This document shows positions 57,531-64,000 of a DNA stretch of 64,000 bases, one piece after another. Position 1 is the stretch's first letter. Every line of letters begins with the position of its first letter. The position numbers and the translations under genes are program-made. Source of the stretch: GWE2-40-63 sp050251815 (GTDB taxonomy: Bacteria; Bacteroidota; Bacteroidia; Bacteroidales; SZUA-534). Location: the NCBI GenBank assembly GCA_050251815.1, contig JBFWMB010000009.1, forward strand, positions 1 through 64,000. Direction: 5' to 3'. The notes under the pieces were generated by a model. It had not been told where the DNA came from, made no database searches, and saw nothing but the letters and a program-made list of their open reading frames with translations.

Positions 57531-57676
57531 CAAAAAAACAACTGAAATTAGTTTCCTTAAGCGGCGAATGGACATTTAGCCCATGTTTATAGCCATTGTT
57601 TAAAAAAGTTTTCTTTTTGTATAATATTCCTGGTTGTGGGTGCGTTAATTTATTGAATGTATAAATTATCGAGCCT

Positions 57677-57883
57677 ATGATAAGAATTTTTACGTTTTAT
57701 TATTCATTAAAAAAAATGTGGGGAAGGAAAGCGAATGGTGAGGTTAGTATGTTTATTCATAAAGGGCTAAACCATAAGTTTGAACCCAACGACCAAACCA
57801 TTAAAAATATTCTGGCTTTTTCCGATGCCTATCAACAAAAGCAATCCAAAAGTATAGGTACGGTTGAATATTTAATAAACTAA
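57677..57883 (+). CDS. Small protein of unknown function after the sigma factor
   Basis: The 68-residue protein has a hydrophobic, aromatic N-terminus (MIRIFTFYYSLKKMWG). A polar part with NHKFEPNDQTIKNILAFSDAYQQKQSKSIGTVEYLIN follows, a plausible two-helix fold. It lies 146 bases after the sigma gene and ends 3 bases before a strong terminator, which supports it as real. No family was recognised. Confidence 0.65.
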   Translation: MIRIFTFYYSLKKMWGRKANGEVSMFIHKGLNHKFEPNDQTIKNILAFSDAYQQKQSKSIGTVEYLIN

Positions 57884-57912
57884 AAAAAAGAGGCGGGAAG
57901 CCTCTTTTTTTT
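57882..57912 (+). terminator. Terminator after the small protein gene, bidirectional
   Basis: The stem AAAGAGGC/GCCTCTTT with loop GGGAA is flanked by eight A and nine T, so it could work for both converging genes. Confidence 0.85.
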
Positions 57913-57978
57913 TGTTTTGTCAATTAGTATAATCGTGCTTTAATTATTTTTTTAGTTCAAATAAAACCTGTTTCGTTT

Positions 57979-58566
57979 TTATTTAATGGCATTAGCTGCG
58001 AATTCTTTTCCTGCTCTTAATGCCGCAAGGTTTACTTTTACCACATCATCACCTTTGCGTGAGAATAGTTCAATGATACCTTGTTCCAAATCTTCGGCAG
58101 CAATGTGGTTTAAAAAGGGCGAAGCTGCACCCAGCATAACCATATTCGACGATAGTTTTGACCCCAGTTCAGTTGCCGTATTATCGGCATCAATAGCTAC
58201 CAAGCGAGGGTTTTTGTTCAGTTCCGCCATAATAATTTCTATTGCCGGATATTCAGGAATGTTCACAAAAGGAGCGGTATTGGTAACAATGTAACCGGTT
58301 TCCGATAAATATGGAAGGTAGCGCATGGCTTCCATAGGTTCGACCGATAAAATAAGGTCAGCATTTCCTTCGGCTATCAAATCAGAAAATATAGGTTTGT
58401 CTGAAATTCTTAGATGCGAAATTACAGCACCTCCGCGTTGGCTCATACCATGTGTTTCCGATTGTTTTACATGAAGCCCTTTTTTTAAAGCAGCCACGCC
58501 AATTGCCGAAGCTATTGATAAAATGCCCTGACCACCTACACCGGCTAATATAATATCTGTTTTCAT
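57979..58566 (-). CDS. iorB: Indolepyruvate oxidoreductase subunit beta
   Basis: The 195-residue protein is a pyruvate-ferredoxin-oxidoreductase gamma-type domain: DIILAGVGGQGILSIASAIGVAALKKGLHVKQSETHGMSQRGGAVISHLRIS, then ADLILSVEPMEAMRYLPYL. With IorA it converts aryl-2-oxo acids such as indolepyruvate to aryl-acyl-CoA and CO2, with electrons going to ferredoxin. It follows iorA by 38 bases on the same strand. Confidence 0.95.
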   Translation of the reverse strand: MKTDIILAGVGGQGILSIASAIGVAALKKGLHVKQSETHGMSQRGGAVISHLRISDKPIFSDLIAEGNADLILSVEPMEAMRYLPYLSETGYIVTNTAPFVNIPEYPAIEIIMAELNKNPRLVAIDADNTATELGSKLSSNMVMLGAASPFLNHIAAEDLEQGIIELFSRKGDDVVKVNLAALRAGKEFAANAIK

Positions 58567-58604
58567 TATTTCTTGGTTTAAATTAATATTTGCTTAGCGA
58601 TGAA

Positions 58605-60203
58605 TTATTCTACCTGAGCTTTGCGAATTTTAATATCACGACGATTTTTCTGCACACAAATTCTTCGGGGAACAATTACAGAAACGCCCTGATAAGCCAG
58701 TTCGTTTTTAATCAGGGTAACCATTTCGTCGTGGTTTTTCTTCACTGGATTAATCACATGCAAATGTTCGGCTTCGACACCTACTGCCAGACACACTTTT
58801 TCAATAATTCCTTTAGCCGCCGATTCCTGACCCCCAGTCATGGAGGTTGATTCGTTATCGGAAATAATAATGGTGATAGGCGATTTTTCGGCTACCGCAT
58901 CAATTAATCCGGTAATTCCACTGTGGGTAAAGGTAGAATCGCCAATTACGGCAAGTGCAGGGATTAAACCGGCATCTGCAGCACCTTTTGCCATGGTAAT
59001 TGAAGCTCCCATATCAACGCAGGTATTAATTGCCCGATAGGGTTCAAGAGCTCCCAATGTATAACATCCAATATCAGAAAATACACGTCCTTCGCCAAAA
59101 GTAGCAACGGCTTCGTTCAGGGCGCGATACACATCGTGGTGACCACAACCTACGCATAAAGCTGGTGGACGGTTACTTACTTCTTTAGGAATATCCAAAC
59201 CATATTTTACGGGTAATTTTAACGCTTTAGCTACCAAATCGGGATTCAATTCGCCATCGCGGGGAAGCGTTCCGTCTAAACGACCTTTAATTTTTTCTTT
59301 TTCGAGATAGCCTTTCAATAACTCCTCAAAAATTGGATAGCCTTCTTCTAAAACCAATATGCTTTCAGTTTCTTCAGAAAGACGGATGATTTTTTTCCGG
59401 GGCAATGGGTACTGTGATACTTTTACCACAGGAAAGGGACAGCCTTCGGGAAAATGTTCCATCAGGTAATTGTAAGCAATTCCGCAGGCAATGACACCTA
59501 TTGATTTATCTTTTCCGTCAAAATATTGATTAAATGAACTCTCGTCCGATGCTTTTTCAAAATTTGCCTGACTGGCCAGTAATTTTTTGTATTGTTTTCG
59601 CGCATTTACAGGTAACAATACAAACTGATTGGGATTGGAGGGGAGTTTTAATTCGTTTTCGGGCAGGGGTTCTTTTAAGTTTACTACAGCCCTTGAGTGT
59701 GCCATACGTGTTGTAACACGCAGCATTACTGGAACACCAAACTGTTCCGAAAGTTGAAAGCCATAGTAAGCCATATCATAGGCTTCTTGTTGATTCGATG
59801 GTTCCAGAATGGGAATTTGTGCAAAGCGGCCATAATAACGTGAGTCTTGTTCATTTTGACTTGAGTGCATTGATGGGTCATCGGCTACGGTAACCAACAT
59901 TCCACCGTTTACGCCGGTTACCGCGGCATTCATAAAGTTATCGGCAGCAACGTTTAAACCTACGTGTTTCATGCAGGTCATGGCACGTTTCCCTGTATAA
60001 GCCATTCCTAAAGCAGCTTCCATGGCAGTTTTTTCGTTGGCAGACCATTGACTGTGGATTTTTTTCTCTTTAGCATACTTGCTATGCTGAATGTATTCGG
60101 TTATTTCGGTCGATGGGGTTCCGGGGTATGCATAAACACCCGACATTCCGCCATCAATGGCTCCTTGCGCTATGGCTTCAACACCTAGTAATACTTTTTG
60201 CAT
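58605..60203 (-). CDS. iorA: Indolepyruvate oxidoreductase subunit alpha, without the C-terminal ferredoxin domain
   Basis: The 532-residue protein begins MQKVLLGVEAIAQGAIDGGMSGVYAYPGTPSTEITEYI (pyrimidine-binding domain). It has the CVGCGHHDVYRAL motif near 345 and the thiamine-diphosphate motif GDSTFTHSGITGLIDAVAE near 425 with ISDNESTSMTGGQ. It ends in VIVPRRICVQKN without the 2x[4Fe-4S] Cys-x2-Cys-x2-Cys-x3-Cys-Pro clusters that close archaeal IorA. ATG 60203 was chosen because the 29 in-frame codons before it are low-complexity leader. It is the first gene of the iorAB operon. Confidence 0.93.
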   Translation of the reverse strand: MQKVLLGVEAIAQGAIDGGMSGVYAYPGTPSTEITEYIQHSKYAKEKKIHSQWSANEKTAMEAALGMAYTGKRAMTCMKHVGLNVAADNFMNAAVTGVNGGMLVTVADDPSMHSSQNEQDSRYYGRFAQIPILEPSNQQEAYDMAYYGFQLSEQFGVPVMLRVTTRMAHSRAVVNLKEPLPENELKLPSNPNQFVLLPVNARKQYKKLLASQANFEKASDESSFNQYFDGKDKSIGVIACGIAYNYLMEHFPEGCPFPVVKVSQYPLPRKKIIRLSEETESILVLEEGYPIFEELLKGYLEKEKIKGRLDGTLPRDGELNPDLVAKALKLPVKYGLDIPKEVSNRPPALCVGCGHHDVYRALNEAVATFGEGRVFSDIGCYTLGALEPYRAINTCVDMGASITMAKGAADAGLIPALAVIGDSTFTHSGITGLIDAVAEKSPITIIISDNESTSMTGGQESAAKGIIEKVCLAVGVEAEHLHVINPVKKNHDEMVTLIKNELAYQGVSVIVPRRICVQKNRRDIKIRKAQVE

Positions 60204-60474
60204 CGTAAATGTTTTAAGATGTGTTATTAATGAAAAATGAGTTTGGGATAAGGGTTCGTGTGGGGAGGAAGGTATTTTACAATCCGCCAAATCGTTTTAA
60301 AAAGCCAACCTGAATGGCTACTACAAAATAAAAAATTGATGGATGATGTGTTTTTCTCACAATATATTCATTTTTCGATGAGCAAATTTATAAATAAAAC
60401 TACACGAACTACTTTTATAAGCTATGTTATCAAAAAGGTTTTAAGAAAATAAATAAAAGAAGCAAAGGGTTTAA

Positions 60475-60885
60475 TTAAGAAATAATTGTAGCTACAAGGT
60501 GCCGGTGTCCACCTTGATTTCGGAATTCACACAGGTAAATTCCCTGCCAGGTCCCCAGGTTAAGTCTATGATTCGTGATGGGGATGGAAAGTTCCGCTCC
60601 AAACAGCGACGATTTGATATGTGCAGGCATGTCGTCTGCTCCTTCAAAAATGTGAGTATAAAGCGGATGATTTTCGGGAATTAATTTGTTTATAAAGGCT
60701 TCAAAGTCGTCGCGAACCGATGGATCAGCATTTTCATTCAGGCTTAGCCCGGCCGAAGTGTGTTTAATTAACAGATGCAACAATCCGTTTTCGGGAAGTT
60801 GAGGTAATTTGCTTAACACCTCGGAAGTAATGAGGTGAAATCCTCTGCGGTAATTTTTCAGGGTGAATTCAACTTGTTGTACCAT
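60475..60885 (-). CDS. yjbQ: YjbQ/UPF0047-family protein (secondary thiamine-phosphate synthase-like)
   Basis: The 136-residue protein has the UPF0047 signatures LHLLIKHTSAGLSLNENADPSVRDDFEAF near 37 and HIFEGADDMPAHIKSSLFGAELSIPI near 78. GTWQGIYLCEFRNQGGHRHLVATI lies near 111, with conserved His and Asp residues. Members have weak thiamine-phosphate synthase activity in Escherichia coli; the physiological role is unclear. It is monocistronic and divergent from the TonB receptor gene. Confidence 0.92.
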   Translation of the reverse strand: MVQQVEFTLKNYRRGFHLITSEVLSKLPQLPENGLLHLLIKHTSAGLSLNENADPSVRDDFEAFINKLIPENHPLYTHIFEGADDMPAHIKSSLFGAELSIPITNHRLNLGTWQGIYLCEFRNQGGHRHLVATIIS

Positions 60886-61005
60886 AAAAATATTAGTCTT
60901 TGGATACCAAAAATAGATTTTTTACCGTTAAGTTGCAATGTATGCGATTGCATTGAGTACTTCAATTTAATAAAAGCGCAATGTTGAATTCCGAAAGTTT
61001 TATTT

Positions 61006-61039
61006 TTTCGGCATCCCTAAAAATAAAAAAGTATTTTTG
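61006..61039 (+). promoter_or_regulatory. Promoter of the TonB-dependent receptor gene
   Basis: TATTTTTG at 61032-61039 is an exact -7 box, and TTTCG about 21 bases upstream is a weak -33. The predicted transcript start lies after the ATG at 60981 and about 25 bases before the GTG at 61071, which fixes the start codon. Confidence 0.55.
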
Positions 61040-61070
61040 TCCACAAAGGTCACTAACTGTTATAAAAAAC

Positions 61071-63518
61071 GTGAGTAAATATATTGTTCTGTTGCTGGTT
61101 GCCCTGATTTTTGGTGGCAATTTGGCAGCACAAACCAGCCAGGTTTATGGAAAAGTAAGCGATGAAAACGGTGCTCCCTTAGAATTAATAAACGTAAGTA
61201 TTAAAGGTGAACCCCGGGGAACTGCTACTTTAACTGATGGTAGCTATCGGCTCGAGTTGAAGCCAAATATTCCGGTTACGTTGGTATTTTCGAGCATAAG
61301 CCACAAAAAGGTGGAGCACGAACTCATTCTGAAGCAGGGACAGAAACTGGAGTTTAATGTAACTTTGCAGGCTGAGACCGAAGAGTTGGTTCAGATTAAT
61401 ATTGAAGATAAACAGGTGCGTAAAAGTACCTTAACGCGGCTCGACCCAAAAATTATGAGTGTTATTCCCGAAGCATCCGGAAATTTTGAAGCCATAATAA
61501 AAACTTTACCCGGTGTTTCGTCAAATAATGAATTAAGTGCCCAGTATTCGGTACGTGGTGGAAATTTTGATGAAAACCTGGTGTATGTTAACGGCGTGGA
61601 AATTTATCGTCCATTTTTAATACGGTCCGGACAGCAGGAAGGAATGAGTTTTATCAATTCCGATATGGTTTCTTCGGTATTGTTTTCGTCGGGTGGTTTC
61701 GAAGCCAAATATGGCGATAAACTTTCGTCGGCACTCGATATTCGTTACAAAAAACCCACGGAGTGGGGAGGGGCTGTTTCGGCCAGTTTGTTGGGCGCTT
61801 CGTTGATGCTCCAGGGGGATAACAAAAGCCACCGCTTCAAGCACATTTCAGGATTGCGCTACAAAACCACTAAATATGTACTTAACTCGCTGGAAACAGA
61901 GGGAGATTACGAACCACGTTTTATTGATTTTCAAACCTATTTGAGCTTTGAATTAACCGAAAAAATGGAGCTGGGCTTTTTGGCAAATTATGCGCAAAAC
62001 AGCTATACTTTTATACCTAAAGACCGAATTACCAGTTTTGGAACCATTAATCAGGCCATGCAATTAAAAATGTATTTTGAAGGACAAGAAGTTGATAAAT
62101 TTGATACCTATACCGGAGCCTTTACTTTTGATTACAACCACAGCGAGCATCTGAAACTTAGTTTTGTCGCTTCGGCTTTTAATACAATCGAAAGTGAAAC
62201 CTTCGATATTCAATCGCAATACTGGATTAACCAGGTTGATACAGATTTAAGTTCTGAAACCCTGGGCGATAGTCTGGATAATCTGGGTTATGGAACGTAT
62301 CTGGAACATGCCCGAAACTTTTTAACAGCTAAGGTATTAAGCGCTGAACATAAAGGTCTTTATACCAACAACCGTAATTTTTTGCAGTGGGGAGTAAAGT
62401 TTCAGAATGAACATATTATTGATAACCTTAGGGAATGGACTTTAAACGATTCGGCCGGTTATTCACTGCCTTATAGCGATACTTCGGTCAATGTGTCGTT
62501 TTTTTTTCATGCTAAAAACAACATCCGGAGTAAGCGGGCCAATGCTTACCTGCAAAACACCTTCACATTTGATTTACCCAAAGGAGAATTGAATCTTACA
62601 GCCGGAATTCGGGGCTCGTATTGGGATTTTAATAAAGAGTTTTTATTAAGTCCCAGGGGGAGTTTGGCTTATAAGCCCAATTGGGAAAGCGATATTGTAT
62701 TTAAATTCTCAACCGGATATTATTACCAGCCCTCATTTTATAAGGAGATGCGTTCGCGAACCGGAGCTTTAAATGCGGATATAAAAGCACAAAAGTCAAT
62801 ACATTTGGTATTGGGTACCGATTATAATTTCATGGCCTGGAACCGTCCGTTTAAATTAATTACCGAAGTTTATTATAAAAAACTATCCGATTTAATTTCG
62901 TATTCCATCGACAATGTTCGCATTATTTATTCGGGTACTAACGATGCTACCGGCTATGCAGCCGGATTTGATTTTAAAGTGAATGGTGAGTTTGTAAAAG
63001 GTACCGATTCCTGGTTTAGTTTTTCATTGATGAAAACTGAAGAAGATATTATTGGCGATGTGCATACGTATACCGATGCTGATGGTACTATTATTACTGA
63101 ATATCCCGGTAATATTCCCCGCCCTTCCGATCAACGGGTTAACATTGGGGTGTTTTTTCAGGATTATTTTCCCGGAAATCCGGATTATAAAATGCATATG
63201 CAGATTAATTATGGAACGGGTTTGTCGTTTGGGCCACCCAATGCTCCCAGATATATGGCTACCGGACGAATGAAATCGTACCAACGGGTTGATTTGGGCT
63301 TTTCAAAAATATTAAAAAATCCTGATAAACATTATCCTTCAGGACATTGGCTGCATCATGTAAAAGAAGCCTGGATAAGCGCTGAAGTATTTAACCTGAT
63401 GGACCGAAAGAATACCATTGGTCACGAATGGGTAGCCGATTACCATAATCGTCAGTATGCGGTTGAGAATAGTTTAACCGGACGACGGTTGAATCTTAAG
63501 CTAAACATTCAGTTTTAG
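61071..63518 (+). CDS. TonB-dependent outer-membrane receptor with N-terminal carboxypeptidase-regulatory-like domain
   Basis: The 815-residue protein has a signal peptide (KYIVLLLVALIFGGNLAAQ) and a beta-sandwich domain (VYGKVSDENGAPLELINVSIKGEPRGTATLTDGSYRLEL, residues 24-110). The plug follows (ASGNFEAIIKTLPGVSSNNELSAQYSVRGGNFDENLVYVNGVEIYRPF, near 128-175), then a beta-barrel to the last residues LNLKLNIQF. It imports an unknown ligand across the outer membrane using TonB. No SusD-like lipoprotein gene follows, so it is not a SusCD glycan pair. The GTG start is supported by promoter position and signal peptide. Confidence 0.93.
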   Translation: MSKYIVLLLVALIFGGNLAAQTSQVYGKVSDENGAPLELINVSIKGEPRGTATLTDGSYRLELKPNIPVTLVFSSISHKKVEHELILKQGQKLEFNVTLQAETEELVQINIEDKQVRKSTLTRLDPKIMSVIPEASGNFEAIIKTLPGVSSNNELSAQYSVRGGNFDENLVYVNGVEIYRPFLIRSGQQEGMSFINSDMVSSVLFSSGGFEAKYGDKLSSALDIRYKKPTEWGGAVSASLLGASLMLQGDNKSHRFKHISGLRYKTTKYVLNSLETEGDYEPRFIDFQTYLSFELTEKMELGFLANYAQNSYTFIPKDRITSFGTINQAMQLKMYFEGQEVDKFDTYTGAFTFDYNHSEHLKLSFVASAFNTIESETFDIQSQYWINQVDTDLSSETLGDSLDNLGYGTYLEHARNFLTAKVLSAEHKGLYTNNRNFLQWGVKFQNEHIIDNLREWTLNDSAGYSLPYSDTSVNVSFFFHAKNNIRSKRANAYLQNTFTFDLPKGELNLTAGIRGSYWDFNKEFLLSPRGSLAYKPNWESDIVFKFSTGYYYQPSFYKEMRSRTGALNADIKAQKSIHLVLGTDYNFMAWNRPFKLITEVYYKKLSDLISYSIDNVRIIYSGTNDATGYAAGFDFKVNGEFVKGTDSWFSFSLMKTEEDIIGDVHTYTDADGTIITEYPGNIPRPSDQRVNIGVFFQDYFPGNPDYKMHMQINYGTGLSFGPPNAPRYMATGRMKSYQRVDLGFSKILKNPDKHYPSGHWLHHVKEAWISAEVFNLMDRKNTIGHEWVADYHNRQYAVENSLTGRRLNLKLNIQF

Positions 63519-63541
63519 CCTTTTACTACATTTTCTTTTTT

Positions 63542-63549
63542 TAACTTTG
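63542..63549 (+). promoter_or_regulatory. -7 box (TAACTTTG) of the BatA-like gene
   Basis: An exact TAnnTTTG match lies 22 bases before the ATG at 63572. TTTTAG about 23 bases upstream is a weak -33. Confidence 0.5.
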
Positions 63550-63571
63550 CAAGCCTTAAAGTGATTTAATT

Positions 63572-64000
63572 ATGCAGTTTTTGTATCCAAAGTTTTTGTG
63601 GGCCCTGTTTACCTTATTGGTACCCATTGCCATTCATTTATTCAATTTTAAACGATACAAAACTATATATTTTAGTAATGTTGCTTTTTTGCAAAACCTG
63701 CATCACGAAACCAAATCGCAATCGGTAGTAAAAAAAATTGTGTTGTTGTTGCTTCGTCTTTTAATGCTGGTAGCTCTGGTTTTATTATTTGCCCGCCCTT
63801 ATATACCTTCAGCTAATCGGGTAAATTCAGGTCAAAACCCTTTGGTGGCATTGTATATCGATAATTCGTTCAGTATGGAGGCCGAAGGTTCTCAGGGTAT
63901 GTTGCTTGAGGAAGCAAAAGTAAAAAGTCTTGAGATTATTGAATCGTTTCCGCCGCAAACCCGTTTTTTATTGGTAACCAATAATTTTAATCCCTTGCAT
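63572..64000 (+). CDS. BatA-like membrane protein with von Willebrand A-type region (partial)
   Basis: The first 143 codons are present and the gene runs off the window. It opens MQFLYPKFLWALFTLLVPIAIHLFNFKRYKTIYFSNVAFLQNL, the N-terminal double-transmembrane domain characteristic of Bacteroidota BatA-like proteins. A second helix VLLLLLRLLMLVALVLLFARPYI follows near 55. LVALYIDNSFSMEAEGSQGMLLEEAK then contains a DNSFSM sequence resembling the DxSxS metal site of VWA domains. Such proteins are often linked to MoxR/Bat operons or act alone. Confidence 0.88.
   Translation, partial: MQFLYPKFLWALFTLLVPIAIHLFNFKRYKTIYFSNVAFLQNLHHETKSQSVVKKIVLLLLRLLMLVALVLLFARPYIPSANRVNSGQNPLVALYIDNSFSMEAEGSQGMLLEEAKVKSLEIIESFPPQTRFLLVTNNFNPLH

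Noticed and set aside
57677..57883. Small protein as an anti-sigma factor
   Set aside because: It has only 68 residues, no cytoplasmic zinc motif and no clear membrane helix, so no anti-sigma role can be claimed.
60981..61070. ATG start 30 codons upstream for the TonB receptor
   Set aside because: The -7 box at 61032-61039 lies downstream of it, and the GTG at 61071 starts a normal signal peptide.

Overview
The window looks like a chromosomal segment of a member of the Bacteroidota, probably of the Marinilabiliales/Bacteroidales type. The support is the TAnnTTTG / TTTG promoter elements, the mostly weak Shine-Dalgarno sequences, the gene content (an eight-helix flippase-like protein, iorAB, a TonB receptor with a carboxypeptidase-regulatory-like N-terminus, a BatA-like membrane protein, a 6S RNA between zapA and rny) and moderate-to-low GC. 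This taxonomic call is inference from gene families, not a database match.

Layout. 1-10.5 kb is mainly housekeeping: the tail of an IS1595-type transposase, a YjjG-like nucleotidase, tRNA-Arg(ACG), a lipoprotein, dnaK, a flippase-like membrane protein, ferritin, dnaX (its tau part lies in the -1 frame after an A11 run), a coiled-coil protein plus zapA, a 6S-like RNA and rny. 10.5-49.1 kb is a large surface-polysaccharide locus. It starts with nucleotide-sugar genes (4-epimerase, aminotransferase, N-acetyltransferase and oxidoreductase of the WbpE/D/B type, two TviB/WbpO-type dehydrogenases, CysQ, RfbA, a eukaryote-like UDP-glucose dehydrogenase, a UDP-glucuronate 4-epimerase). It continues with an AT-rich block of glycosyltransferases, an ATP-grasp protein, an EpsG-like polymerase, a Wzx flippase and an 863-residue Wzy-like protein with a very large soluble insertion. 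A second set follows: a reductase/epimerase, a WecA/WbpL-like initiating transferase, a Wzy-like protein fused to a PglC-type phosphoglycosyl transferase, a PglE-like aminotransferase, a second Wzx, two glycosyltransferases and an acyltransferase-like protein. A Wzz-like chain-length protein follows on the opposite strand. The two flippases, two initiating enzymes and several polymerase-like proteins suggest that at least two polymers are made here or that two loci have merged.

The polysaccharide locus is heavily rearranged. It holds a palindromic dispersed repeat (GTCCAC...GTGGAC ends) that I did not see outside it, two copies of a repeat-GxxExxY-repeat cassette (one intact, one decayed), three decayed pieces of the UDP-glucose dehydrogenase gene, a gene-conversion-like pair of dehydrogenase genes, two four-helix-bundle genes bordered by inverted repeats, a MITE-like element, an in-phase 19 x 21-bp repeat array, and HEPN-MNT and HicBA toxin-antitoxin pairs.

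49-64 kb returns to ordinary genes: a transglutaminase-like protein, uridine phosphorylase, universal stress protein, an SPFH/prohibitin protein, uvrA, an ECF sigma factor, iorBA, a YjbQ-family protein, a TonB-dependent receptor and the start of a BatA-like protein. The best candidates for something not well described are the repeat-flanked GxxExxY cassettes, the dnaX arrangement in which the zero frame gives the short form, the 21-bp array, and the two unusual Wzy-like proteins.
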